64,000 nt of DNA from Uloborus plumipes (lineage: Eukaryota > Arthropoda > Arachnida > Araneae > Uloboridae), in NCBI GenBank assembly GCA_038373865.1, contig JAXGGA010001054.1, positions 1-64,000 on the forward strand, written 5' to 3'. Of this stretch, positions 46,928 to 59,073 are shown piece after piece; the stretch's first letter is position 1; each line of letters begins with the position of its first letter. The position numbers and the translations under genes are program-made. Under the pieces are notes generated by a model. The model saw only the letters and a list, made by a program, of their open reading frames with translations. It did not search any database and had not been told where the DNA came from.

Positions 46928-47314
46928 CAGTACACTTTCGATTATCCGCGGAATTGGGTGGCACGGGTACCGCGGATAACGAAAATTGCGGATAATCAAA
47001 AAAAAAAAAAAGCATTAAATAAGGGGTAAAGATAAAAAATGTCCTTTTCCTCAAAATAATTGCATGACACTTAAAACTGGATATGTACAAACCGTGACGA
47101 TAGGCACAGCGTAAAAAATATTTGTATTTGAGATCTTCAAGCATATAAAATCTATAAAGAAGTGTTACATACGACCAGGTAAAATAATTTGTTGGGTGAA
47201 GTACACCGCACTCTTAGGTAAGAAATATTAAGAAAAAAACAAATTTAAATTCGCGCTTTTTCGAAAAAATCAGTTAATTGTGTTTCACAACAGCGGATAA
47301 TTGAGAGTTAATTG
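46928..47314. mobile_element. TA-flanked Tigger/pogo-style MITE, copy 1
   Basis: The ends CAGTACACTTTCGATTATCC and (inverted) CAATTAACTCTCAATTATCC are flanked by TA (46926-46927, 47315-47316). GATTATCCGCGG is the kind of end seen in pogo/Tigger elements. The interior matches copy 2 (51763-52398), including 'catataaaatctataaagaa' and 'cactcttaggtaagaaat'. Non-coding. Confidence 0.8.
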
Positions 47315-47664
47315 TATTTGCACATGTTTTCAATAAAGGTAATACTTAAAACCAGTCCTATCACTTAATTATCATAACCTGTCAGGGACGGATACTAGGG
47401 CTGGTTACGATCGCCACTCCCATGAGGGACTGCTCATCAGTAAATTTTCGATGCTGAAAGTCAAAAAACTTAAATTTAGACAAGTTTTAATGATGATGGG
47501 GGAAGGATGTTTGAGGTTTTCCCAGAAATGTTTCAGAATGTAAGTGCGAATCCTCTGTAATCAAAATTTGCAAACCAGTATACACAGTAAAAAGTGTAAT
47601 AAAAATAAATCGCCTCTCCCTTGAAAATTTCTGGGTCGCCTTGCACCTTCTATCGCTGTTTGTC

Positions 47665-47915
47665 AATTGAAGAAGCAAGTGGATGAAGGTGATATGTGAC
47701 AATTTTTTAAATTTCTAGAAAAAGCATTGAAAAAAAATATTGTGTTATTTTTAATGGATTTTTCTCAACGGGGTAAAATGGGGTCATATTCTTAGTTACC
47801 AACCATTTCTGTGACTAAGGGGACAAGATACTGATGGACTTATTAACCTTCATCCATGGTAAAAAGTAAGTTTCAAAAATTGTAACTTATCACTTTTCCT
47901 CTTGCCCCTTCAATT
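47665..47915. mobile_element. palindromic MITE with AATTGAAG ends (copy 2)
   Basis: Same family as 2492-2740 in inverse orientation. The ends are AATTGAAGAAGCAAGTGGAT and (inverted) AATTGAAGGGGCAAGAGGAA, and the interior 'tggatttttctcaacggg' mirrors 'cccgttgagaaaaatcca' of copy 1. Confidence 0.72.
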
Positions 47916-49316
47916 ACAATATTTTGTAGATATTTTGGGCAAATGCGCAATCGTTAGCAACATTAGTTTTCCCATAAAAACGTTCAGCTTTTATTTGAAA
48001 AAAAAATCAGTGATTGGGTTGAAAGGGGCATCTGTCACAAACAAGTCAAAGACAAATGACGAGAAAAAGTAAGCTCTTCTAGTTCTAAATAAGCTTAATG
48101 ACAAAAATCCATAAATTTTTTTTTCTTATTTCTTTAACAATAATTCTTCATCACGATTACATATTTGACTTAATATTTAATTTTATCCAGAAAGATAATC
48201 AGATATTTATTTAAAATTCAACCATCGTATAAGTAAAATTTCCAACTATTTTAATCTTTTCTTTTATATAATCCCATGTTTTTGACTATAATTTAAATTG
48301 ATGTCAGACGAGAAAATTATTTTTTGCGCTTGAGAAATTCAATAACGTAAATTAGAAACCAGACGAAAAGAGAGAAAAAAATCACATACGCAGATATTCC
48401 TGGGTAAAAGTTTTTTTTTTTCTGAAGTAAGATTAATTTGAATGAAAATTGCTTCGAATAAGCAAAATTTTTAGCCTCGCAAAGAGATTGAAACTATGAA
48501 AAGAAATGGGGAAATAATAAGCGAAAATTAAGAACACGCGGAAAGTAAAGCAAAAAAATATCAACAAAACACAGGAGTCACATCATTAAATTTCGATGAA
48601 TTAACTTAAATTTTTTTTTGCGATGGTAAAAGACGGGAACATACCAGAAACCAATTTAATTATCGCAGAAAACTCAGGAAAAAATGACACGGAGGGGTAG
48701 GGGAGATGGAATCGAGATTTTTTCTTTAATATTTATCCCCATTGCTGACATCAAAAGCTTCCCTTTTTTTGAAGGAAAAAAATGAATTAAAATATTTTTA
48801 AAAACATAATAATAAAACTCCTCTTTTTATCTTTTTTCTCTCCTGAAAAACCCATGTTCGGGTTTCTCTAAAATTAACTTATTAATACTTTTTTGCGACA
48901 AAGTTATTTTATGCTTGAAAGAGCTTAATGTATACATATATAGAAGTATTAGTGATTATTCTATTGAAGAAAAATATTTAAAGGAAAGCTGTAATAGTAT
49001 GCTTAAAGGGTAATGCTTGTGAATGGAGTTTCAGTCGTTGGGTTTTAGGGAAATTAATTACACATTTTGTTTCAACCGTGAATATTTTGTTATTTTGTAT
49101 TCACTGCCACTATTTACAAAGACAGAATTCAATACTGGGGGGGAGGGGGGGAGCATAGAAGGTAAAATTATTTCCTTGGGGTAGATTTTGGTCACACACA
49201 GGGGTGCCTTCCGAAAGAATGCAATTTTGTAGAGTTTTTAAGGGAGTCTCGTTTTTGTGTTGGGGTTGGGGGGTTGCTGTGCTGAACTTGGGGATTTGTA
49301 CTATAGCTCTTAGGAG
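47916..49316. other. AT-rich non-coding DNA
   Basis: G-rich tract at 49136-49151. No gene or repeat end recognised. Confidence 0.45.
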
Positions 49317-49318
49317 TA

Positions 49319-50748
49319 CTGTCGGATCTTCTTAGGTAAAACCTTCCGCGCAGTTACGCATGCGTCAGGTCTTCTCTGATCAAAATAGGGGTGTTAGGTA
49401 AGATAACAATAAGGGGAAGAATAATAAAAAGCATTTTGAGCCGTATCAAACAACGTGGAACGGTACTAATTTCAAATACGTAGTTTAGTTGAATATGTCA
49501 AAAGAATATAGCAAATGCAAGTTTAAAATTGAAAACTTTGGCAAGTTATCATCCACAACATATCTACCCTTTTTTAAGTGGAACTGTTCGCGAGTGCAAG
49601 GAGCGACTTTCAAGGACAGACAGTAAAGTCCATTCGTTGAATAGAGACTAAAAGTAAACAAATAAGTTCCCAGAAAGTTTGCCGCTATACTACTTTTGGG
49701 GATTTCCTCTGGAAGGGAAAAAAGTTAACCAATAGGATTCACCGTCTGTTTGGCACCAACTTATTCTTGTCCAAGCCAAAGACGTGATTGATTGAGCCAA
49801 ATGAGGCGATTCTTTGTTTACATCTAGTCTAGCTTTATTCCGCGAATGAACTGTTTACATACACACGCACACTCCGGGGACCCCCTGTACCTACCACTAC
49901 AAGTGCCTTGACCGGTTGGATGGGGTATGTAATTTACTAATCGAGTATCTTCAGGAGCACAGCATGATCAGATTTACTATGTGACTGACTCGTACCCACC
50001 AATGGTAACGACAATTGATTTGATCAGTTTGAAATAAATGACAGGCCCCAACGAAAAGGCCCCAACGAAGTGAAAGCAATACCTTTTCCTAATTGAACAG
50101 AAAGTAATAAAATAGTTTGTGTTTCCAGCATCAAATAACTAATAAGGTATGTTCAGTAGCGCAGCAAGATCAGATTGACCATGTGATTCGTACCTACCGA
50201 CCGCAAAGATAATATTGATTTGATTTATGATAAACGGCAGGCCCGACGAAGTGAAAGCAATGCCTTTTCTTGATTGCACAGAACAAGTGTAAAAGGAAAT
50301 ACTTTGTGTTTACAGCATCAAAAAACTGATAAGGTATAATATAGTTTATAGCAGTAGCGCAATAAGGTCAGCTACGTCTGTACAAATGTTGACCGAAGAA
50401 ATAAACCAAAAAGTTATTTAAAATTTACACCAGAAATGCTGTGCGTCCGTGAAAGCCGCGCCGAGCACTCGCGAAGCATTAGACTTAAAAAAGGGGTGAT
50501 GGTTTGTGAGTGGAAAATTTCCGAAGTTTTCAATTTAAAACTTACATTTGTTATCCTTTTGACCTATTCAACTAAACTATGTATTTGAAATTAGCATCGT
50601 TCTACGTTGTTTGATACGACTCAAAAAATGCTTCTTAGTATTCTTTCCCTTATTGTTGTCTTACCTATCACCCCTATTTTGATAAGATCAGAGAGGACCT
50701 GACGCATGCGTAAATACGCGGAAGGTATTACCTACGAAAATCAGACAG
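49319..50748. mobile_element. 1.43-kb foldback element with ~270-bp inverted arms and internal tandem repeats
   Basis: The left arm (49319 to about 49590) begins CTGTCGGATCTTCTTAGGTA, and the inverted right arm (about 50480 to 50748) CTGTCTGATTTTCGTAGGTA. Similarity continues through ACCTTCCGCG, ACGCATGCGTCAGGTC, ATCAAACAACGT and GTTTAGTTGAATA. TA flanks both ends. Between the arms a unit of about 200 bp ('agca.gatcagatt.ac.atgtga') recurs at 49961, 50163 and, partially, 50359. Long arms, a TA target and central direct repeats recall foldback-type elements. No transposase is present. Confidence 0.85.
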
Positions 50749-50750
50749 TA

Positions 50751-51760
50751 ATCAAGATGTTGTCTAAGAGTTAATAGCTAAAACAAATTATTAACGAAAT
50801 ACATTAAAATTTACACAGAAAATGGGAGGGGGAGGGGGGGGGGAGAAAGACTAAAAATTTTAATTATTGATCAAAAATTTAGTCTTTCTCAAGATTTTAA
50901 AAATCAATTCTTTTGCTTTCTTCAAATTAATATCAACCCATATAATTATTGAAGCACATCAAACATATTCCATAAATTATTTTGGAGAATTTATTGTGTG
51001 AGGAAAAATTCTCAGCAACAGAGGCGTTAATTAAGATTAAATTAAGAAAGTTAATTTAGATGGGGAAGAATGGAGTGGTACTACAGAAGGAACACTCGTT
51101 TCCCACTTGATTTAAGGAGCACTTCCCATACATAATTAATTATCGAACTAACAGGTTTTGATGCGAGCATGTCAATTTTATTATCATTGTAAATAATCGA
51201 AATTAATTTACGTGTATATCATAAATTTAACAAATAAAAAAAATCAAATTTTGTTCCTACTCTTCGCAATCTACGATTACATTACTACATTATAAATCAA
51301 ATTTTAATGGTGTCACCTATTTTTTTTATTGTTATTTTGAAGCACTCATATTTTGTATTAAAATCTATTACTACCCTTTATTTTTTTAAGAACTGCACTT
51401 ATATGCTTTATAATTGAAGGGTTTGGAGGATGAAGGAGTATATATATTTTTTTTAACACACTCTGGACAATGGCAAGAAATGGATGCAGGTATGCAAATA
51501 AAACTTGGTACATCAAAACGTAGATATCATTAGATCAATTTAATACGCACACTTAACGACAAACCAGAAAGGAAAAAAAACTGCAGCAACTGCAACAATA
51601 TAAAGCTTTGAACTTTAATTACTCTCAATTTCTGTTTTGTCGCACAACCCCTTCATCTCCCAAGCCCTTCAATTGTAATATGTCTAACATGACAACATTG
51701 ACCCTCTGACTGCTCAATGTTCTTAACGAAGTTGCTTCAAAATATACGTATTTTTTAATG
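50751..51760. other. AT-rich non-coding DNA
   Basis: No gene recognised; G-rich tract at 50825-50843. Confidence 0.45.
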
Positions 51761-51762
51761 TA

Positions 51763-52398
51763 CAGTACACTCCCGATTATCCGCGGAATTGGCTGGCGGG
51801 TATCGCGGATAATCCGAAGAAAGCATAAAATAAAGAAGATAAAAAAAATGTCTTTTGCTTAAAAACAATTGCATCTCACTTAAAACATCATATCCCACGC
51901 CTAGAAGAATACTGTCACAACTCAAAAACAGAAAAATTTAAGATGGGGAAAAGAAATTGATATATTAAAGCAATTAGCAATAGTGCAGTCTATGATACAT
52001 TAGGTTAGATCATTTCGGCTCATTTGCTTTCATAATGCTTTTAAAATAAACGTTTCTTTTTGACTTTTAAATCATGGCTCTGGGTACATCTTTGAACATT
52101 CGGAGTTTCGACTTTTGAGTTGTGACAGTATTCTTCTAGGCGTGCGATATGTAAAAACAGTGACGTCATGTACAGCGTTAAAAATTATTTGCATTTTTGG
52201 TTCTCAAACATATAAAATCTATAAAGAGGTAGTACTTACGGCAACGCCCATGTGAAATAATATATTGGATGAAGTACAGAACACTCTTAGGTAAGAAATG
52301 TTGAGGGAAAAAAATTAAATTCGTGCTTTTTCGAAAAAAAACAGTTAATTGTGTTTGTTTCTTTCCCGAGACCCTCGCGGATAATCGAGAGTTTTCTG
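51763..52398. mobile_element. Tigger/pogo-style MITE, copy 2, interrupted by a nested MITE
   Basis: It starts CAGTACACTCCCGATTATCC after TA (51761-51762) and ends as the inverse of CAGAAAACTCTCGATTATCC, where the outer TA is now AA. The interior is co-linear with copy 1 except for the 249-bp insertion at 51896-52144, located where copy 1 reads 'actggatatgtacaaacc'. Confidence 0.82.
51896..52144. mobile_element. nested MITE with perfect 32-bp TIRs
   Basis: CACGCCTAGAAGAATACTGT continuing CACAACTCAAAA (51896-51927) is repeated perfectly in inverse at 52113-52144. ATAT lies just outside both sides, matching the uninterrupted sequence of copy 1 of the host MITE. The perfect TIRs suggest a recent insertion. 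Superfamily unknown. Confidence 0.88.
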
Positions 52399-52409
52399 AA
52401 TGAAAAACT

Positions 52410-52738
52410 AACATGAAATTTTTTTGGGGGCCGTGGTGGCCCGATCGGTAAGGCATCGGACTCGTGTCCGAAAGGACCCGGGTTCGATCCCATCCGATCA
52501 AAGATCCACCGTCTTGATTAATGGTGACTGGGAGGCGTTAAAAATGTCGTGGTCACAAAGTCCTCCAAGTGAAACGATACCTCTGGGGGTGCTAGGGCCT
52601 ATGGTTTGCTCGACCCTAGGTTCTGGTTCAAAATTAAGAACAGAGCGCTCTTCAGGGCCCTATCCCGGTTAAACCACTAAGCTGGTAGGTACGGGGGACC
52701 CTGGAGGGTGAAATGAAATGAAATGAAACATGAAATTT
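52410..52738 (+). mobile_element. full-length tRNA-headed SINE (family A) with 12-bp target duplication
   Basis: AACATGAAATTT flanks both sides (52410-52421, 52727-52738). The head (about 52428-52500) has a tRNA A box (tggcccgatcggtaagg), an anticodon arm tcgga-ctcgtgt-ccga with CGT in the loop (Thr-like), and a B box (ggttcgatccc). The body then runs to a (TGAAA)n tail. The internal RNA polymerase III promoter is therefore present. The tail repeat would match the 3' end of its LINE partner, which is not in the window. It sits 11 bp after the Tigger-like MITE. Confidence 0.93.
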
Positions 52739-53797
52739 ATGTACTAAATTTACACAAATTACTTTAGAAATTTCCTTGAAAAGGCAAAATCTTATAACAA
52801 AATTCCAAGGAAAAGCTCTATACTTCAAGTTCTTTACAACATTCCAAGCAGCATAGTTTTTTTTTTTTTTTTTTTGCCCATTTTTTTTTTGAACAACAAA
52901 CTAAGCACTTTCAATGAAATCCTTTCTTTACTAAATTTGTAAGTATCAGACTTGTAAACTGGCCGAGCGGTCAGTGTAAATACTCCAGAAAACTCATTGA
53001 AACAATGAAGTCACGGAACAAGTTCTTAAATTGCGTCATGCTCCTGAAACTCGTGGGATGAGCAAATTCTGATATTTCTTCGTTGTCCCTGAAAATCGCG
53101 TTATAAGTAGCCAGAGAGTTAAATAAGTTTTGTTCTTAGCTATTTATATGGCCCAATTTTTGTATCGATCTTTTATTAAAATAACCATAATTGTTCCCAA
53201 CAACATGCTCTGTTAAATTGAAATTTAGCGCAATATAACTTATGTAACAAAGATTCACAGTATACGAGTAAAATACAACTTACTGGTACCAAAGATTAAC
53301 AAATGTATTAGCAGTTTTCCTGATACAAAATGAATTGAAATTTCTATAATTTAATATTCAAAGTTTCTAAGATTATAGCTTATAAATGGGATACATTTTT
53401 AATTTAAAGAATTATATGACATGAAATAAAACAATTTGTCTCAAATTATACGAAGTAAATTTCTAACATGAAGAATCACTTACCTTTAACTATATCGAAT
53501 ACATCTGTAAATATAAGCTCAAATTCTACAACGAATAATTCTTTTTCTTTTTACGATTTTTTTAAACCTTAAACCTCTTTCTAGATTTAAACATGACGAT
53601 TACATAAGGTTACGTTTCATGCTTAATTTTTGTTATCACAATTTCGAATATTGCATTAAGAATTTCTGGAGATTTATGCCTCAAATCGAATTTTACTATT
53701 TCGAAGTTTTATTTACATCACACGCCCGCGAGACGGCTACATCACTCACCCCAGCTACAGTTATGGACAGCACGAACAGCTGTTGATTTTATGCATA
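52739..53797. other. AT-rich non-coding DNA
   Basis: Only homopolymer runs (about 52858-52890). No gene recognised. Confidence 0.45.
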
Positions 53798-54087
53798 AGG
53801 CGGGAATTCAAGTGAAACACCATTGCAATCGCTATTGGAAGTGAATTACATTATCATCAACTTAACTTGGCACTGACGTCACTACGGGTGGAGCCAATAA
53901 GAGCTCACAAGCAGTCAGCGATCTCCTCTTATTCGCCAAGTAGGCTGTGACGTTTTATCTAGCTCGTTATTCATAGGCAAACGTCACGCTGACGTCTCGA
54001 TGTTTTTATCAAGAAACGTTCTAATGTAATTCATTTCCAGTAGCGATTGTAATTTGTGGTCGCCTGTTTCACTTGAATTCCTGCCTA
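53798..54087. mobile_element. 290-bp palindromic MITE carrying CRE-like motifs
   Basis: The arms of about 60 bp (left ggcgggaattcaagtgaaac and inverted right ggcaggaattcaagtgaaac, both continuing to caatcgcta.tggaa.tgaattacatta) form a stem. The central part is GC-richer and contains TGACGTCA-type motifs: ctgacgtcac (about 53873), tgtgacgttt (53946) and gctgacgtct (53990). No coding. Confidence 0.75.
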
Positions 54088-54729
54088 AGTTTTAAAGGGC
54101 TGTGCTGAAGTCCATTGGCGGTGTTTGTAATTTCATCCTTTATTCTCAAGTAATATTCGAAATGGGTTTTAAGCATTTGTTGCATCACATACAGTTTTCT
54201 TTAAATAGTACAGTACGGATGAGATTAATATAATTTTACAACGGGTAAATAAATCGCTGCATTATTAAAATACATTTAAACACGCGCACAACAAGAGCTA
54301 ATGGACAGCGTTATTTTTGCTTGTTAGAACAGAGTGCTCTTAAAAAAAGGTTGGCTTTTGAAAAATCGAAAAATTCACACATATTCGGTTTGTTAGCTTT
54401 ATTTCATTTCTGTACAGTCCCAAAGATGTCAATCAAATTGCTTTGAATTGTCTTTTTATCCTCTTTCTCGTATTATTGCTTTTTTTTAAGTTTTTATTTT
54501 AAACCAACGTTGTAATTATCCTCGTTTTTAAGGTCTTTTGCCATCGAGTAATCTATTTAAAATCTCTGATAGATTTTTTTTAATGAATTTTTGGAGCAAA
54601 ATATCTTGAAATGGTATACAAACCAAATTTTCATTTTTTTTTCATGCATAGTTCGCAATAAAGGGAATTCAGACGGTACAATGTAAGGTGAGTATTACAG
54701 ATGAAGCAGCCGAATTTTTTTATTTCCTC
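54088..54729. other. AT-rich non-coding DNA
   Basis: No gene or repeat end is recognised. Confidence 0.45.
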
Positions 54730-55375
54730 CGATATCTGAAACAACTTTTAGCATACTTTCCCGAAAAATGAGAAAGACGAAAAAAGCATAAAAAGTGGCT
54801 TAATGCATCGTAAAACTATCGCCAAGTCCCCAAAAACAGTCAAAAAGGAAAAAAAAGAGAAAGAAATATCGAAAATTCAAAATTTTGAAAGTAGGGTTTT
54901 GAGATTTTAATAAATGTGTGTCTCCCCTAATAACTTTAGACTGATAAATCCGATTTGAACAAACTTTTTTGTTGGAAAGACCTCGACGAGTACACCTCAT
55001 TCCTGTATTTAACTGTTCGATTTGAACAATTTTTCATTCAACATTGAACCGTTAAAACAAGCTGTCATCCCTAATAACTTTTGAGTGAAGAGTCAGATTT
55101 GAACAAACTTTTTTTTGTTTCAAAGATCTCGACAAGGATACTTTGTTACAGTATTTAAATGTTCAGTTTAAACAATTTTTCGTTCAACATTGAACGGCTT
55201 AAACAACCTTTCCCCACCTAATAACTTCTGAGTGAACAGTCTAAATTGAATAAAATTTTTGTTCGAAAGATCACGGCGAGGACATCTCATTCCCATATTT
55301 CGCTTTTTGATTTGAATAATTTTTTGTTCAATTTTGAACCGTTCAAGGAAACTTCGTTTTAGCGCCTACGGTTAA
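54730..55375. repeat. dispersed repeat with internal ~147-bp satellite (copy 3, three units)
   Basis: It opens 'agcatactttcccg' and 'gtggcttaatgcatcg' as copy 1 does. Three units follow with 'cctaataactt' at about 54926, 55070 and 55217. It ends near 'agcgcctac', the same phrase at which copy 1 ends (agcgcctaag). Confidence 0.75.
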
Positions 55376-56876
55376 ATTTAAGTTTAATGTAGATGCAATG
55401 AAATTTCTTTTTTCCCCCTTCCTTTCACTTGCGAGTGGAAAGTATTGAGTAATGGCCGAAATGAGTAAATATTGAACCGTTAGTATTTAATTCTTTATTT
55501 TAAAAATTAACTTGCGTATTTTGCATTATTGTTTTAGCAGGTGGCGCTGTAACGAAGTACCTTTTTGTTGAAATTATAAAATGCGCCACTTGCCGAACCC
55601 CCTGTCATGCAAGATGCATGTGAACGGATATTTTTTTGTTTTGCGTTTTCACGGAGAATAAAGTATTATAAGTTTCAAAAAGTTATACATTTCTTTATCG
55701 AATTTAAAGAATGTTTGTTAGCCATTCAAAGTTTTTGAGTGTTTCGGGGAAATTGGCCCTCTGATTTACGGGGTATAAGGAAAAAAAAATGTCTTTAGAT
55801 TTGATTTCTCCTACAGAAAAGGTTAAATTCATTTCAAAGTGCTTACTCCATTTCCACCTCTTTTATTCACAGCACTAGCAAATTACTATGCAGTGTTTGC
55901 CCAGAGAAAACACGACTTTTCAGACAGAGAGAAATATTTTCTTCAAAAAGAAGGAAAAAAAAGAAAATAAAACACTGCTTTTGTTACCACACCCTAACCG
56001 CTGAAATCAACTCCCAGATCAACCGAATCCAGAAAAACAACCCTCATCGTATCTGAGAATAAAACCCTAATCTAGCCATCTTATCCATAAACGTTTCGAA
56101 ATACGGAAGTAAAATAAGAACTTCTACTTCCACCGCCCCCCTCTCTCTGTATGTGGCTCGTCCTTTCGCGGGAAAAAGCTGGAAATTAATAGCTGAAAAA
56201 TAACGTCTGAACGCGTGGGAGGGAAATATGAATGACGTGTAATACGAATCTCCCTATGCTGGGGATTTTCTCCAACGTTGTCAGTTGCCATTATCGCAGT
56301 TGTAATTCTAAATGGAAGGAACTTATCCGCCATCGTGAAATGATGCGTCTATTCTCGTGATCATTCTTTTTTATTATTCCTCGTGGGTATTTTATGGTCT
56401 TTTAGGCAAAAAATTCGCTTCCGTTTTTTTCTTTCCCACTCTGCTCTGGCACGAATTTGACATTTTTGAGTAGGTTTCGTGATTTTTGTTTTAGATCTTT
56501 AATTGAGGAACAGAAATGTGGAATGTGATACAATTCTCAGGAGGCAGGTTACCGTCGGCAACAGGTGCATAAAAACTATGATGGCTTGTCATCTGCCTTT
56601 CATGTAGGTCCTCTGCTTCCAACAAGTCACTAACCTCCCCGAGAAATGTCAAAGGCATGACAAAAGAAAGGAGGGAAAACAATGCATGCATAATGAAAGA
56701 AATTTAGTTAGAATGGAAAAAAAAATCTTGATTATTTATTTCAGTACATGACAATTTTAAATTCTACTAGAAAGGGATTTTTTAAAACAGCAGAGGCAAT
56801 AAAATGTTGGTTTAAAATAAAAATGACAACAACAACAACAAAAGTAATATGTATAACAATAGCCAATAATGAGTAT
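55376..56876. other. non-coding DNA without recognised features
   Basis: A modestly GC-richer stretch lies at 55980-56340. Frames at 56124-56333 and 56491-56691 lack recognisable domains. Confidence 0.45.
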
Positions 56877-57081
56877 TATTATTTATTATTATTATTGTTA
56901 TGATGCTGATGATTATAACAACAACAACAAACAACTACGGCATCAATAATAGGCATAACAAAAGCAATAATGAGTATTATTTTTAGTAATATTATTGTTA
57001 TGATGCTGATGATTATGATAATAACAACAAAAATAATAACAATAAATAATAACAATAATGATGACGATGATGATAATGATG

Positions 57082-57176
<95 letters not shown>

Positions 57177-57345
57177 TTATCATGACAATAATAACAACAA
57201 ATACAACAATAATAATGATAATGAAAAAATAACATTAACACCAGTGATAATAATGATGATGATAATAGCTATTATAATAATAAGGATTATGACAATGGCA
57301 ACACTTATAATATTAATGATAACACAAGTAAGATACGAATAAAAC
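56877..57345. repeat. (AAT)n microsatellite and surrounding simple repeats
   Basis: A nearly pure (AAT) tract runs 57078-57173, bordered by (AAC), (GAT) and mixed trinucleotide repeats. Two copies of 'aatgagtattattttt'-type sequence (56868 and 56969) precede it. Homopolymeric Leu, Asn and Ile frames here are by-products. Confidence 0.95.
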
Positions 57346-57900
57346 GAAAAAAAAGAGCAGCGTAAACAAAGCAAATTGCCGAGTAAAATCTGTGAAAAGC
57401 TAGTTCAAGGTTACAATGAGTACCCATTTATCTGCGAAAAATGTCAAAACACAAGAAAAAGCCGCGAGGGATCACTAACAGCGGCTTTGTTGCCTCCTCG
57501 TAATAACTAATTGCAGCTTTTGCTTGAATAGTTGCTTTATGTCCGTAGTTTTTTCATTTTATTGATATTTTAGTAAAAACCTTTTTGATCATGTTTCATT
57601 CAATAACATATGTTAAAGTATAAGTTACTGAACGCTTTAATATCACAATCGAACAGTTATTTCTTATTACTCCCTTTAAATTTTAAAAATAAATATACGA
57701 ACAAATGCAATTTATTTAATTTGACAACGTGTCACATTCAACAGCCTAATCATTCCAAAACCTTTAAATAAAAAGGACATTGAACGCACTGTATTTAAAA
57801 TTTTGTTACGTAACATTTCCATGTACGTAATAGTTTAGAACTCTAAATATATAAGCTTTGAATGCAAACTTTCCAAGTAAAAAGCAAAATTTTGACTTTG
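57346..57900. other. AT-rich non-coding DNA
   Basis: No gene or repeat is recognised. Confidence 0.5.
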
Positions 57901-58116
57901 TAACATAACACCCTCTTTTTTTCCAGAAGCCATCAGCTTCAACATACATGAGGACTGCGTGCTATGCGCTTTGCCTCCTGACAAATACAGGATAGATTTA
58001 CGGCACAGAAAGGATGAAGTAACATCCATGGGCAAGGCGGGATTCGAACCCGCGACCACTTGCTTACGAGGAGAGTACTCTACCTCTAGGCCCACGTGGC
58101 CCCCTAACATAACACC
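57901..58116 (-). mobile_element. tRNA-headed SINE (family B) with 12-bp target duplication
   Basis: TAACATAACACC flanks both sides (57901-57912, 58105-58116). Read on the minus strand from 58104, the head has an A box (gggcctagaggtagagta), an anticodon loop ctcgtaa (CGT, Thr-like) with a mismatched stem, and a good B box (ggttcgaatcc). The body is about 110 bp and ends in an A7-GAGGG tail. It differs from family A in body and tail. The damaged anticodon stem and the flanking duplication rule out a working tRNA gene. Confidence 0.9.
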
Positions 58117-58382
58117 TTCATTGAATAAAATAAAAAGCAAGACATGAAATTTTCAGTAAAACTTTGGCTCTGTAACAGAATAGCCACATTCACCGAACCA
58201 TTAAAATGAAAAACAAGCTATTGTAAAGCAACGCAATTAATTGTTATTTTTATCATAATCTTGAGGTTCATAGTAAGATTCAGAGAGAAAGAAAAATGTG
58301 AATTTAAAAGTTGTTTCTATAGAACAATCTGCTAATATTTGTTAAATAAATATTTTGCGCTATAATAACAATTTTTTCCGAG

Positions 58383-59073
58383 GGGTTCCATTTTAACTCT
58401 CATAATCTTTATTTTCGCAACCGTTCGTCCTTGATGCATACTCCCAATTGCAAAAATGATCAGAATGATGTGCAGCGTAAAAATAATAAACGTTTGAAGA
58501 GAAAAAAAATGTCAGGAAATACGAAATCTAACTTTTATAGGATCCTAGGTCCCCTAACTTATGGTTAGGGAAATCAAGAGCATAAGAACAGTCCAAACAC
58601 AAATAGTTTGACATCAGTACGACCAATATTCACTGAGATATGAAAAACAACGTTTTGTGACTTACACCACTTTGCACTTGTTGTCAATAATGCGGATTGA
58701 ATGAAAATATAGCTGCTTACGGCTTCAGCAGAATGACAACTAGTCGTTCTACTGGAAAGGCGATATGTTTCGATCTCATTTTCTGCACGGGTCTGTAAAA
58801 CTCTGACTAGAATGTCTCCTCAAGTTTTAATCGCAAAGCTTTAAAATTATTTGAGTTGCAATTATTTTTCAGTGGAGATTTTTTTCCTGAATGAAAGTTA
58901 GGGAAGCTGGAGTACGTTTGAAAAGTTAGCCTTCGTATTTTTTGCCCAAATTTCGCTTCAAACTTTTACTACCTTAATTCTGCACCTTATTTTGAGAATT
59001 TTTGCAATTGGAAATGGGCATCTAGGACGAACGGTTGCGAAAATAAAGGCCATGGCAGTTTCAACGAACATCC
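58383..59073. mobile_element. MITE with ~90-bp inverted repeats
   Basis: The left arm 'ctttattttcgcaaccgttc' with gtcct.gatgc and ccaattgcaaaaat reappears inverted near 58985-59050. Outer bases are GGGGTTCCATTTTAACT and GGATGTTCGTTGAAACT. The centre is non-coding. Target duplication not clear. Confidence 0.7.

Noticed and set aside
47380..47460. Possible hAT end (cagggacggatactaggg)
   Set aside because: No partner end or target duplication could be found.
52430..52503. Functional tRNA-Thr gene
   Set aside because: The tRNA-like head is continuous with a SINE body and tail and is bounded by a target duplication.
56879..57241. Long poly-Leu, poly-Asn and poly-Ile frames
   Set aside because: They are translations of an (AAT)n microsatellite and its flanks.
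58030..58104. Functional tRNA gene on the minus strand
   Set aside because: The anticodon stem has mismatches and the unit ends in a SINE tail with flanking duplication.
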